Assembly (NCBI RefSeq): GCF_910592395.1
Contig: NC_088321.1
Coordinates: forward strand, 1,488,001 to 1,552,000
Direction of reading: 5' to 3'
Source of the DNA: Lineus longissimus
Taxonomy: Eukaryota > Nemertea > Pilidiophora > Heteronemertea > Lineidae
Length of the DNA stretch: 64,000 bases
A program made the position numbers and the translations under genes. Positions 37,476-48,545 of the stretch are shown one piece after another (the first letter of the stretch is position 1; every line of letters begins with the position of its first letter). The notes beneath the pieces were generated by a model that saw only the letters and a program-made list of their open reading frames with translations, did no database searches and was not told the DNA's origin.

Positions 37476-37663
37476 TACAGTAGAACCTCTCCACTAAGGA
37501 CACCCTCGGGACTGACAAGTGCTGTCCTTAATAGAGAGGTGTCCTGATTAGAATTAGAGAGGTCAAATGGAATGGAAACAACCAATGTGGGACCAAAACT
37601 AGTGTCCTTAATAGAGAGGTTGTCCTTGATAGAGAGGTGTCCGCTAAGAGAGGTTCTACTGTA
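37476..37663. mobile_element. pogo-like MITE copy 5
   Basis: Bounded by TACAGTAGAACCTCTC and GAGAGGTTCTACTGTA. It is a nearly perfect inverted pair inside TA, 188 bp, with typical family interior. Confidence 0.92.
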
Positions 37664-37838
37664 TAAAGTATTGAGACTGAATTCAATGTTTTGCTCAAGA
37701 CATAGCTTATGGTCAAAAGCCAGCAATGGTATATTCATCTGGACTTGCGTTGAAAAGACTACGTCCATCAATTCTTGATGTATTTGACATGGTACAAAAA
37801 TTTATCAGTATATTTACATTCGTGGTGGATTTAAACCG

Positions 37839-38155
37839 TACCCCTATAGAGGGTTCGTCATGTGACGTCACGACGTGACATTTTGACGGCCACCTGCCAA
37901 TGCATTTCCTTTACGTCGTGACCACGCGTGACGGCCAATATGGCAGCGCAAAACAACTGGCAACGTCATCATGTGACGTCAGTGAAGAACATCTACCCCT
38001 ATCTATAGACGTTCGTCACGTGACGTCACGACGTAACGTTTTGATGGCCACCTGCCAATGCATTTCCTTTACGTCGTGACCACGCGTGACGGCCAATATG
38101 ACAGTGCAAAACAATTGGCAACGTCATCACGTGACATCAGTGAAGAACATCAATA
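37839..38155. repeat. Two tandem about 157-bp units rich in CRE-like TGACGTCA
   Basis: Each unit holds GTGACGTCACGACGT, CCTGCCAATGCATTTCCTTT, GTGACCACGCGTGACGGCC and CAACGTCATC. The copies differ by a few bases. Palindromic TGACGTCA-type sites occur repeatedly, so it could act as a CREB/ATF-responsive element; that is inference. Confidence 0.75.
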
Positions 38156-38594
38156 AACCTTTCCAGAAATGGGGCGCTGAGTGTCCGAAATATTGATGTC
38201 ATAAGGGGAAACTAGGCCTTATGGTGGAGGGACAAAGGAGATAGTCATGGTTGACCAACACACTTGAATGCCTTTAATGACGGACAAGGGGGAAAAAGTT
38301 AGTTCCAATGCAAGCCACCAATTTCGGGAAGCATGTATAGACATTTATTATAGGCAAGAAGTTTTCATTGATGAATAGATGGCACAAAAAATCCCTTTGC
38401 CTTCATTTATGAATGCTTTTGTAACACACTGTATCCCTTAGATCAATTTGATTGCTTGGTACATGTACTGTACCTTGTCTTGGGACAGAAATAAAACGAG
38501 TTACGACGTAACTTAGCCAACCATCGCCACGGAAGATAATTCTCTATTTTGCTAAGCTGTTAGCCCACGGATGCATGCTTCGCGCAGCTGGCCA

Positions 38595-38960
38595 ATAGCA
38601 TTCTGCGAAGTTACTATTTATAGCTCACAAGGTCATTTGCATAAGATATTGATGACGTTTTAGTCACGTGACAGTCGGACATCGACACTTATTTCTACGC
38701 ATTTGAGCTTATTTCAAAGTCAATTATCTTTGACCCTGCATTGTTTTTAGCATGAATGATACCATAGAGTCAGAGAGAGAAATATTCAGGACAATTATGT
38801 AGTATTTCCAACACTCGGACATGTGCCAGATTGAATCTAACTGCCCTAGTTAGAAAGCCTGAATCCATTACGAAACCGCATGTTTGTCCGACATTGCCTG
38901 TAATTCAGCGATGGGGAAATAGAGGGCAGCAGCTGTAGTGACGTCATCTTCGTGCAGCTA
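38595..38960. mobile_element. MITE with ATAGCATTYCGCGAAG ends, copy 2
   Basis: Inverted relative to the copy in cathepsin intron 1, with high identity over its length. The right end is eroded (TCTTCGTGCAGCTAGCC). Confidence 0.85.
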
Positions 38961-39329
38961 GCCAATTGGTTTGGACCAGTATGTTCTGCTAGCTGTGGCT
39001 AAGACATAGAGTTAATGAGAACGACAACAGCTCGGTGAAAAACTCGATATTGCGATGGTTTTGTGTCTTACTTCCATGAGTTTTTAGGGGAACCATGCAA
39101 ACATACCCTGCATGCGTCCCCCCTCGTTATAACGCACACCTCACTATAACGAACATTTTGCTTGGATCTCATGGTGTTTGATACAGCGAGAGACTACTGT
39201 TTTCTGTAAGTGTAAGCAGGGGCTTGTGTTTAGTTTGAGATAGAATTGGGCGTTGTGGACAGGCACTGTCAAACACAAATATGTGGTGGGCGTATCACTT
39301 TCACGAGTAACCTAGATTCACAAAAGAAA

Positions 39330-39694
39330 TACAGTGGAACCTCCCTTTAATGGACACCTCTCTATCAAAGATGCCTTCTCTAAAGAGGACACTAGTTTTG
39401 ATCCCAAATTGGATGTTTCCATTCAATTTGACCTCTCTAATCAGGACACCTCTCTATTAAGGACAACCTCTCTATTAAGGACACCCTATCTATTAAGGAC
39501 ACCCTATCTATTAAGGACACCCTATCTATTAAGGACACCCTCTCTATTAAGGACACCCTCTCTATTAAGGACACTAGTTTTAGTCCCAAATTGGTTGTTT
39601 CCATTCAATTCGACCTCTCTAATCAGGACACCTCTCTATTAGGGACAGCACTTGTCAGTCTCGAGGGCGTCCTTAATAGAGAGGTTCTACAGTA
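39330..39694. mobile_element. pogo-like MITE copy 6
   Basis: TACAGTGGAACCTCCC to GAGGTTCTACAGTA. It has an expanded run of 18-bp CTCTCTATTAAGGACACC repeats, which creates an apparent LLRTPS repeat frame that is not a gene. Confidence 0.9.
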
Positions 39695-39857
39695 TTTGGT
39701 TTCCAAGGCTACAGGCTCTGTCAGATGGAAATTAGTTGCTATGGAGGTTTGTTCAACGTCATGTTGTGGCTGAAGGGATCAATTATCTATAGCAAAACAT
39801 CTCCCTTGGTTAAATAGGGCATTATACGCAGACAGCAACGACTTGGGGGATGTTTCA

Positions 39858-40207
39858 TACAGTAGGACCTCTCTATTAAGGACACTCTTGGGACTGACAA
39901 GTGCTGTCCCTAATAGAGAGGTGTCCTGATTAGAGAGGTCACAGTGAATGGGACCCACCAATTCTGTAGCTAAACTAGTGTCCTTGATAGAGAGGCTGTT
40001 CCTAATAGAGAGGTGTCTTGATTAGAGAGGTCAAAGTGAATGGAAACAACCAATTTGGGACCAAAACAAATTGAAGGGAAACCTCCAATTTTGGATTGGA
40101 CCGAAAGTAGTGTCCTTAATAGAGAGGGTGTCCTTAATAGAGAGGGTGTCCTTAATAGAGAGGGTGTCCTTAATAGAGAGGTGTCTGCTAAGAGAGGTTC
40201 CACTGTA
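39858..40207. mobile_element. pogo-like MITE copy 7
   Basis: TACAGTAGGACCTCTC to GAGGTTCCACTGTA. The internal AGAGAGGTCA...AACCAATTTGGGACC segment is partly duplicated, making it one of the longer copies. Confidence 0.88.
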
Positions 40208-40479
40208 ATTGTTAAATGCTTGTCCTTCGGTTGGAACTTGAGGTTGAAAATTTCGAATTGTGTAAATGTTGCACTGAATATGCTGAATATAAATTTTTAA
40301 ACAATGCTGGGGCCGAGAGGGGATTTCACATAACCACCGATTCAGTCTTACCTCTGACATTTTTCAAAAGCCCCAAAAATCTTTATTTCAAAGAGTGAAG
40401 ACACTGAATATGTAATGGAGTGTTCTGTGAAACAGGGGCGGGGGGGTCGCTGACCATCCCTGTCTGTGGATTAGACCGT

Positions 40480-40635
40480 TGTGATTGAGCGTGACGTCAA
40501 TACTGTATCTTTACCGTTGCATTATCCTGACGTGACGCAACGTCACCAATGGATTCGGTGACGTAGGGTTAACATGTGACGTCACCCACGGTGGAGAGAC
40601 GCTACTTCAATGACGTCATGTGACGTCAGGAAAGT
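40480..40635. promoter_or_regulatory. Cluster of CRE-like TGACGTCA sites
   Basis: GTGACGTCA, CGTGACGCAACGTCACC, GGTGACGTAGG, GTGACGTCACCC and ATGACGTCATGTGACGTCAGG fall within about 150 bp. This density suggests a CREB/ATF-type control region or a repeat relic. No promoter-linked gene is clear nearby. Confidence 0.35.
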
Positions 40636-40784
40636 GGGCTGCGCATGTGCTGTAGTGATATCGCCTTCGAAACTGTGAGTATAGCTACTTTTCGGCATTT
40701 TCATTAGTTTACACATCAATACAATAGCTAATTTCGATTGGAAATGAGAAACAAAAAAATGCAAAAATGCAGCACTTTTATGTA

Positions 40785-41030
40785 CCACATTGTTCTCGTC
40801 CGTCGCCTCCGCTTTCGTTTTCTATTCTCCATCGGGAGCAGCATGGCTGCATCACTTCTTCTTCTGAGTCCATGTGCGTCGCCGAGAAAATCCAAGTGAC
40901 AAATGAACGAGCGAAAATGATCTGTATGTAAACCGCCGCGGTCACTCGTGACAAATGAGGAGTCACACGTGAAAATGAGCCGTGAGTTGATGAAAAATGT
41001 GGCGTGAGTAGCTCATTCCTATGTAACATC
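40785..41030 (-). pseudogene. Possible Harbinger/PIF nuclease N-terminus relic
   Basis: The minus strand reads HMDSEEEVMQPCCS; one frame away it reads ENRKRKRRRRTRTMWYI. An acidic start then a KRKRRRR-x-W motif is typical of Harbinger-type nucleases. The two parts are in different frames and no catalytic domain follows, so at most a fragment remains. Confidence 0.3.
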
Positions 41031-41033
41031 AGC

Positions 41034-41174
41034 CTTAAATGACACCTGGACATAATAGAAGAAATTGATACACTCAGATTTCACAAAAGGCAGACAATAG
41101 TGAAATGAACAACCAGTCCGTCTCAACATGTCAAGCTCGGAGCGACATGCGACTCATTTTGCCATGGCGGGTCA
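41034..41174. repeat. 140-bp dispersed repeat, copy 1 of 2
   Basis: AATGACACCTGGACATAATAG through GCCATGGCGGGTCACA recurs almost unchanged at 43092-43232, in the same orientation. Function unknown. Confidence 0.85.
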
Positions 41175-41630
41175 CATATGTGCAACAACAATTGGACAGA
41201 TTCATATCAAAACAAAAACGACCTCGCAAAAACGATATAGCGGTTAGCGTATAATGCAACATACACTGTGACGCCAGTTCGGTATTGATTAGCCTAGCGC
41301 TGTAGCTAACTATAGCTCTAACCAATGGAGCAAGTACGTACAATATTGTGGGATCGCGTCAACAGAAAATGGCGGTCGATGGCATAATTGACGAATCATA
41401 AACATGATTTTTAAAGGATGCTTATTTTGTGGTAATTTTGCCCAACGGCGTATTGATGTTGACGACAATGGACGCTATTTGTAGAGACTATAATGTACGC
41501 TGTAATGCTTACCAAGCATTTTTGTTATTGTCTTGCTGTGAACAAATTTGACCCATCAGACCAAAATGGGCTGTAATTAAGCAGTATTTGGTGGATGTGG
41601 AGTTATCCACATGACTGGTTAGAATACATA

Positions 41631-41904
41631 TACAGTAGAACCTCCCTTAGTGGACACCTCTCTATTAAGGACAACCTCGCTATTAAGGACACTAGTTTTG
41701 GTCCCAAATTGGTTGTATCCATTCAATTTGACCTCTCTAATCAGGACACCTCTCTATTAAGGACAACCTCTCTATTAAGGACTCTAATTTTGATCCCGAA
41801 TTGGTCATTTCCATCCAAATTGACCTTGCTAGTCAGGACACCTCTCTATTAAGGACAGCACTTATCAGTCCCGAGGGTGTCCTTAATAGAGAGGTTCTAC
41901 TGTA
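41631..41904. mobile_element. pogo-like MITE copy 8
   Basis: TACAGTAGAACCTCCC to GAGAGGTTCTACTGTA, flanked by TA. The CCAAATTGGTTGTATCC block occurs twice inside in diverged form. Confidence 0.92.
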
Positions 41905-42645
41905 CATTGTTCTGTTATATTATACATAACGTCCTCTGGGCACTCCAGGGTCAACCCGACTCGAAATGCTTCCCAAACGAGCCCCAGGAATCAATACCAT
42001 TCTTGGAATTCTCATTCTCGGAAGAGAACCAACGTTACCAGAATTGGAGATGACTACGACCAGGCTCACTCTGCTACTGAGTTAGCAGTGGCAAGAGACG
42101 GGCCAGGTTTCCTCAAGGGGGAGGAGGGGGGGTCTCCTGCTTCAAACCTGCAAACACTTGAATTCCAAGCTATTGCTATCACAGTACGGATCAGATCACA
42201 AAATGTAAGCAATTTCAAGCCATCAAAATGTGACTTTGATGCATAATTTTACCATTTTCTGTAGGTCAGCGAGGTGACCTCAGGAATAGGGATAGCAATA
42301 GACCCTTTGCAATGACGTCACGATGTCGGCCATGTTTGGGGCCAGATATAACGTGATGACGTCGGCTTTCTTCTTTTCAGGACTTCACGTCAGGACTTGT
42401 GCAAAGCATCACAACATAGTGTCGCGCTCGTGACCGCACTGTTCGCGGCCATCTTGGGGGGCATTGTGACGCATATTGCAAAGCGTCTATTCCAGGAAAA
42501 TCTACCACGAATCGAGCCGCACCGCAACAAGGCATACCCTCGGGAAATGTGGTGCTGTTCAAAAATATTGAGTGAGCGTCAACAAAGACATTATCATTAG
42601 CTCTTTTTAAAAACAATATCGGGGATTGTAATGTAAAAAGTAGGA
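41905..42645. other. Non-genic; GC-richer segment
   Basis: Contains GGGGGAGGAGGGGGGG near 42117 and a GACGTCACGATGTCGGCC segment near 42315. Open frames here are short and unconvincing. Confidence 0.35.
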
Positions 42646-42649
42646 GGAA

Positions 42650-42800
42650 ACCGGAGACCCCGGAGGAAACCTATGCTGTCGAAGAGAGTTGTTCTCTCTA
42701 TCACATGAAAGTTCCGTGACTGACCAGGAATCGAACTTGGTACCTCAGAGGTGACAGGCCCGGATATTACCACGACACCACCGACAGCCCGTTGGTGCTG
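42650..42800 (-). mobile_element. tRNA-derived SINE with Deu-like core, copy 1
   Basis: Read on the minus strand: a tRNA-like head (GTGGTGTCGTGGTAA, AGTTCGATTCCTGGTCA), then GACAGCATAGGTTTCCTCCG followed by GGGTCTCCGGTTTCCTCC. The latter resembles the Deu-domain core of deuterostome SINEs. The same family is at 52630-52800. Confidence 0.7.
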
Positions 42801-43091
42801 ATTCTCCTGTATGAGTCTGGCGAATCAAGTTAGCGCTCATCAGACAGCTGTTTGATAGAAGGCAGGTAAACCCAATCGCTTGTTTTATCTTCGGAATGTG
42901 ATTCACGGCTTTTCACCTGCCTGTGCCAATGCATTGAGGAAAGTAAATCTGCTCTGTGAGGAAGGTACTCAGCCAAAGCCATCTCGATCAACAGAACACT
43001 TAGGCAAGAACGAGGGAAGGGGGATATTTTTGGTTGGAAAATTGTGACACCCACCACGGCAAAATGAGTCGCGTGTCGCACAGAAGATGAC

Positions 43092-43232
43092 CTAAAATGA
43101 CACCAGGACATAATAGAAGAAATTGATACACTCAGATTTCACAAAAGGCAGACAATAGTGAAATGAACAACCAGTTTGTCTCAACCTGTCAAGCTCGGAG
43201 CGACATGCGACTCATTTTGCCATGGCGGGTCA
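43092..43232. repeat. 140-bp dispersed repeat, copy 2 of 2
   Basis: Near-identical to 41034-41174 (AATAGAAGAAATTGATACAC and CAAGCTCGGAGCGACATGCG are shared). The flanking sequence differs, which marks it as a unit. Confidence 0.85.
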
Positions 43233-43346
43233 CAATTGACATAGATCTACCTGTAGAAAGGCTAGTTCCGGTCAGAAACGTGACATAGATCTATAGAGGA
43301 GGTATTTTTGATCAGAAAAGTGACATAGTTCTATATAGATCTTTTG

Positions 43347-43513
43347 ATCCCTTAGTGGACACCGCTCTATTTAGGATGCCCTCTCTATTAAGGACACTAG
43401 TTTTGGGACCATATTTGGTTTCCATTCAGTTTGACCTCTCTAATCAGGACACCTCTCTATTAAGGACAGCACTTGTCAGTCCCAAGTGTCCTTAATAGAG
43501 AGGTTTTACTGTA
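43347..43513. mobile_element. pogo-like MITE copy 9 (left end missing)
   Basis: Begins inside the element (CTTAGTGGACACCGCTCTAT) and ends GAGAGGTTTTACTGTA. Confidence 0.85.
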
Positions 43514-44328
43514 CTTGAAGTCGTCCAGGACAAGTTTCTAATGTTCATGATGTTTTGAAAACTTTGGTGATCATTTATAAATAGATTAAATTTTTTATAT
43601 ATTATTCTTATAATCTTACGCCATGGTTAACTCCAGTCGCCTGTGGAAGGACATAACAAAATGGCTGAAAAGTCATTTCGCAAACCGTCTAAGACTAAGA
43701 GGGGAAACACTCATAAACAGTAAAAAACGTTAAGACCTGCATATGACAGCGTCATGTTTGGAATGTTATTGTTTTTTTAATTTGGCTGGTTTCATTTTGG
43801 GTCGTTTCAACCTTTACAGACCAACTAGCGAGATACAGTGTCTTAGTTCACCAAGAACATGAGGACCAGCGGTTGTCTTCCCATTTACTCATAAACTGCC
43901 GTGTAACAAAGGTAATAAAACGCTCAGAACATTGATGACATATTATAAACATGATGAATACAATGATACCTCGACCTCTGGACGGTTTCCAGAACACAGA
44001 CAGACAGAATACACAATGATGCTGACGTTGAAGGGAAAATCAGACATTTTTCACGCCTGAAAAACTGAAAAATGTCCGCGGAAAAACACTGCAGGCGGCA
44101 AAACTATTGGCGTGATCGGCAGAAAATTTGGCACACTAATTGATAAACATCTATTTTAATTGACTCACCAATCCAAATTAAGCGATCCCGCTTCACAGCC
44201 GAGATTTTTGGCTTTTTCCACCAGTGGATTTACGTTATTCCAATTTCGACTGCCATCTTGAATTATAATGTTATCATACTCTCGAAGCAGGTTGCAGTGA
44301 CATCATACTAGAGAGGTTTCGAAAATTG
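43514..44328. other. Non-genic, no feature recognised
   Basis: AT-rich sequence without repeats that recur in this window and without a plausible coding exon. Confidence 0.35.
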
Positions 44329-44329
44329 A

Positions 44330-46450
44330 TAAGACCCCCTTTAGGAGGGGCTCTTAAGATACACGTGTGTGCGGGAGTATATAAATGAAGTGAAATAAAG
44401 AGAGTAAATATTGTATATCCAACAAACAGTTTTTTTTGGTATTTTTCTGAATTAACTCCGTTGAGTTTACCGATTTCTCCGCGATCTTCCGGTGGTGGTT
44501 GCTATCCCATTGGTTGAAATTAATTTAAATCTTCATGGGAATTCGCTACATCATATGCCTAAGAAATTGGCCAATTATATTAATATTTTTATCAGAGAAA
44601 TATCCGTCCTAAATAATGACAGAAAAGGGTGGTTTATTTCAATTTTGTGTCGACATGATCGAGGTCACGTGACATAAAAACAAAACAATCGCACACACCC
44701 GTCCAAAAAAGGCACTTTAAGAAAAACAAATACGTTTTTCCAGCTTAAAACCACACTGACGACTAAGTTATATTGGTCTACTGCCCAAATCTGAAGTATC
44801 AAATTGAATCACAAACTAGAACTAGCTCTATTTAGCTATAGTTGCGTGAAAAATTCGGGTGAGCGACGTACATTCTGTACCCTAGCGGCCAATAATTAAA
44901 CTACTTTCAGCCGTCTGCTCCGGTCTCGTTAGGGAGTTTTTCCCAAATGTACGCGATGATGACGTGCCCCATTAACAGGACGTAACATCTATTTTAAAAT
45001 GCGTTTCGAAAGTGAATGCATGAGGACAACCCATTTGTGTCGTATATCACTGGAAACGCCCGATTCCCGTGAATAAGGTCAATCACAATGTATTACATTA
45101 CCAAAACAAAAATGTGTCGGAAGGAACTATATGGATGGTCCCATCGCACCCCCCCCCCCCTCCAGCAGTATGACACAGAAGGGCTAGTTGACTGTCCACC
45201 GGGGGGTTTGGGGGGAGCTTCCCCCCAACGCACTGGTAAAAACCTATGTCGACGGAGGGGGTTTGGGGGGTGTCCCCCCATTGTAACAGCTGTAGTTGTT
45301 AGAGCTTGCACTTAACATATGCTCGTAGGGGGGTTCGGGGGAGCTCCCCCGACCTAAAGGGGGGCTCACTAAGTTCTTGACTTTACATATTAAGACCCCC
45401 TTTAGGAGGGGCTCTTAAGATACACGTGTGTGCGGGAGTATATAAATGAAGTGAAATAAAGAGAGTAAATATTGTATATCCAACAAACAATTTTTTTTGG
45501 TATTTTTCTGAATTAACTCCGTTGAGTTTACCGATTTCTCCGCGATCTTCCGGTGGTGGTTGCTATCCCATTGGTTGAAATTAATTTAAATCTTCATGGG
45601 AATTCGCTACATCATATGCCTAAGAAATTGGCCAATTATATTAATATTTTTATCAGAGAAATATCCGTCCTAAATAATGACAGAAAAGGGTGGTTTATTT
45701 CAATTTTGTGTCGACATGATCGAGGTCACGTGACATAAAAACAAAACAATCGCACACACCCGTCCAAAAAAGGCACTTTAAGAAAAACAAATACGTTTTT
45801 CCAGCTTAAAACCACACTGACGACTAAGTTATATTGGTCTACTGCCCAAATCTGAAGTATCAAATTGAATCACAAACTAGAACTAGCTCTATTTAGCTAT
45901 AGTTGCGTGAAAAATTCGGGTGAGCGACGTACATTCTGTACCCTAGCGGCCAATAATTAAACTACTTTCAGCCGTCTGCTCCGGTCTCGTTAGGGAGTTT
46001 TTCCCAAATGTACGCGATGATGACGTGCCCCATTAACAGGACGTAACATCTATTTTAAAATGCGTTTCGAAAGTGAATGCATGAGGACAACCCATTTGTG
46101 TCGTATATCACTGGAAACGCCCGATTCCCGTGAATAAGGTCAATCACAATGTATTACATTACCAAAACAAAAATGTGTCGGAAGGAACTATATGGATGGT
46201 CCCATCGCACCCCCCCCCCCTCCAGCAGTATGACACAGAAGGGCTAGTTGACTGTCCACCGGGGGGTTTGGGGGGAGCTTCCCCCCAACGCACTGGTAAA
46301 AACCTATGTCGACGGAGGGGGTTTGGGGGGTGTCCCCCCATTGTAACAGCTGTAGTTGTTAGAGCTTGCACTTAACATATGCTCGTAGGGGGGTTCGGGG
46401 GAGCTCCCCCGACCTAAAGGGGGGCTCACTAAGTTCTTGACTTTACATAT
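44330..46450. repeat. Two tandem, near-identical copies of a 1.06-kb unit
   Basis: Copy 1 is 44330-45390 and copy 2 45391-46450 (offset 1061, one C fewer in the second C run). Each begins TAAGACCCCCTTTAGGAGGG, which folds on itself as TAAGA/TCTTA. Each contains TATAAAT and AATAAA words, a 61-codon frame, a C run, and G/C-rich palindromes including CGGGGGAGCTCCCCCG followed by ACCTAA. I see essentially no substitutions, so it is very recent or an assembly duplicate. Confidence 0.92.
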
Positions 46451-46469
46451 TATGTACGTATACGTTTAC

Positions 46470-46593
46470 CTTTACGCATGAGTGGTGTCGTTATTGAAGT
46501 GTAAGTTTTGAAAAATGACATTTCTTGGGCATTGGAGCGAAGAAATGTGGGTTTTAAAGTCGTCCCAATTAGTTCGGTCGTCAGCGCCGCCAT
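46470..46593 (-). CDS. Possible first coding exon, unknown gene
   Basis: CACGATGGCGGC gives a strong start context. 41 codons follow (MAALTTELIGTTLKPTFLRS onward), ending AAAG|GTAAAC, a good donor. The N-terminus is basic and hydroxylated, compatible with mitochondrial import. The predicted intron would begin 20 bp before the 1.06-kb tandem duplication, and I found no following exon. Confidence 0.3.
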
Positions 46594-46599
46594 CGTGCC

Positions 46600-48065
46600 G
46601 TATTCACACAAAAACACACAGAGGACCGATTCCACAGTTGCCGATCCTGAAAACGTCTCGGACAGTGTCACAACCTGTCTTCGAGGCCACCTTCATAACA
46701 ATAATTATACCCCCGCCTGCAGATTTTGACTATGACGTACATTGTATATATAGGAGTAAAAAAGCTTGATCTTAGGATGAGTGTTGGCCTGAAGTTCAGG
46801 ATGCCCCTTCCCCTCTGGAAAATGTGTCTGTCCCTCTTGTATTCTGACGGATTCTTCACTCCGGACGCAGTGGACCGGCCTTATCCCTCACCCTAAGGAG
46901 AGCCAATTAGGATGATGAAATGTATTGCCCCGGGAGTATAACGGATTATGGTACATTGTATATGGTAATAGTGACTGTCAATAGCTTACATTATTGAAAT
47001 GGCGCATTACAGAAAATCCTGTTTCCTCCGTACATCCTTAGACTCAGGATGCATTCCAGTTCGTCATGCTAATCGTCCTTGCACAGGGCGACAGGACGAG
47101 CCCGGTCCACCGCGTTTGTGACGACATCCTTTGACACGCGCAATCGCACATAAATGTTGCAACAAGTTACACATTCTACAGGTAGCAGGGATAGATCACT
47201 TTTCTAAACCTCTCTGTTGATGCTGGCCAAGCTCCAGGCAGCACTCACACGCCTCTTTCATGTCTCCCGCGCATGCCCAGTAGTGTTTTGTACTGCTGTG
47301 GAGTATGGATGATTCATTTGTGGTGGTTCCCTTTGATGTATGATGATAAAATAACTCAGTGACGACATAATCCAAATTAGGATTGCCATCCCTGGAAACA
47401 AGGTTATTCTTTAGTTTTATTATTCATACGTCAGAAAGAATTTCCCTGTATTATTGGTATACATCTTTTTAAAGGGGCAACTCGGGAGTTGTAAAGCATG
47501 CTGTTTATGGTCCCGATTGAGGAGGATTTGCGAGGAGGATTCGTCTAAAAATAGTTCTAGGCGGGAAACTCAAAAAATAGTTCTCAAGTGGATTAAAAAG
47601 GACGCTTTAATCAACGGGAAATTTGTTGAGAAATAGTTTTGAAATGGATAAAAGAAGACGCTTCAATCAGCGCAGCGGGAAATTTAAATTTTGAAGCGAC
47701 AACGGGCCATGTGATATGATATGATATTCCGGACAGTCGGGAAAGTAAATGGTGAAAAGTAAACTGGTAGTTGACCGCGGACATTTTGTGATAATCGACA
47801 AATTCGGCAGACGTTGATATTTCCACTCGTTTCAGCCAACTGTCAGAAAAATCTCAAAACACGCCCCCATTAAATTAGTGAAATTCAAAATTAATTTTTT
47901 CACCAAATAATTTCTTTATATCTGTAGACTTGCCACACCAAATATCTTTTTAATACCTCTCCAAATATGCATGTGACAGTTAAAAACATACTCGCGTCTA
48001 ATTGATAGGTCTGGAGCCTCCAACCTATGAATATTCAATGGTGGTCTTGTCTCGTGTGATGAGAA
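46600..48065. other. Non-genic, no feature recognised
   Basis: Short open frames only. GGGAAATTTGTTGAGAAATAG and GGGAAATTTAAATTTTGAAG near 47600-47700 form a loose local duplication. Confidence 0.35.
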
Positions 48066-48071
48066 GGTGTA

Positions 48072-48514
48072 AAGCCCGTAGCACACTAGCCGCCAACTTC
48101 GGCGTTCACAAGCGTTTTTTGCCGCAAGAGTCCTGAACGCCTGAAAAATCCCTAGTCTGCTACGAACGGCGTCGGCGAACGCCACTTGCCGCCACTTGCC
48201 GCAACTAAACGCCAAATATCTAACATGTTTGATTTTTGACGCGTGTCGCCGAGTTTGAACGCAAGAAGAAGCCAGGTGTGCTACGGATTGCCGCCTGAAT
48301 TGGCGTCGGCGGCGAGGCTATGGCCAATCAGTATGCGTCTTGATATCACGATTTCAAAATGGCAGCCTAAAGTGGCGGAAAAGACGCTACTGGACGCCGA
48401 TTCTGGGCAGGTGTGCTCTGACCGGGATCCACTGGCCGCCAACTTCGGCGTCGAGAGGCGTCAGCTTAACGCTTCTTGTCGCCAAAGTTGGCGGCTAGTG
48501 TGCTGCGGGCTTAA
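48072..48514. mobile_element. MITE with about 34-bp inverted ends (GCACACTAGCCGCCAACTT)
   Basis: AAGCCCGTAGCACACTAGCC-GCCAACTTCGGCG on the left mirrors CGCCAAAGTTGGCG-GCTAGTGTGCTGCGGGCTT on the right. The interior is rich in GGCG/CGCC and partly self-complementary. A related but more diverged segment is at about 53890-54150. It lies just downstream of the stop of the 48546 gene. Confidence 0.8.
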
Positions 48515-48545
48515 GGCTGTTCATGTCATTGAAAGGCCTGGTGTT

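Noticed and set aside
39334-39642. 102-codon frame of LLRTPS repeats and similar frames in other MITEs
   Set aside because: Produced by 18-bp MITE core repeats; present on both strands and in all copies, with no gene context.
42377-43111. Several 65-95-codon frames on both strands
   Set aside because: Overlap SINE and dispersed-repeat sequence and lack splice or start context.
44492-45738. Duplicated 61-codon frame starting MVVAIPLVEINL
   Set aside because: Identical only because the whole 1.06-kb unit is duplicated; no other sign of coding.
45088-46375. Gly/Pro-rich frames around the G/C palindromes
   Set aside because: Caused by C and G runs on both strands within the duplicated unit.
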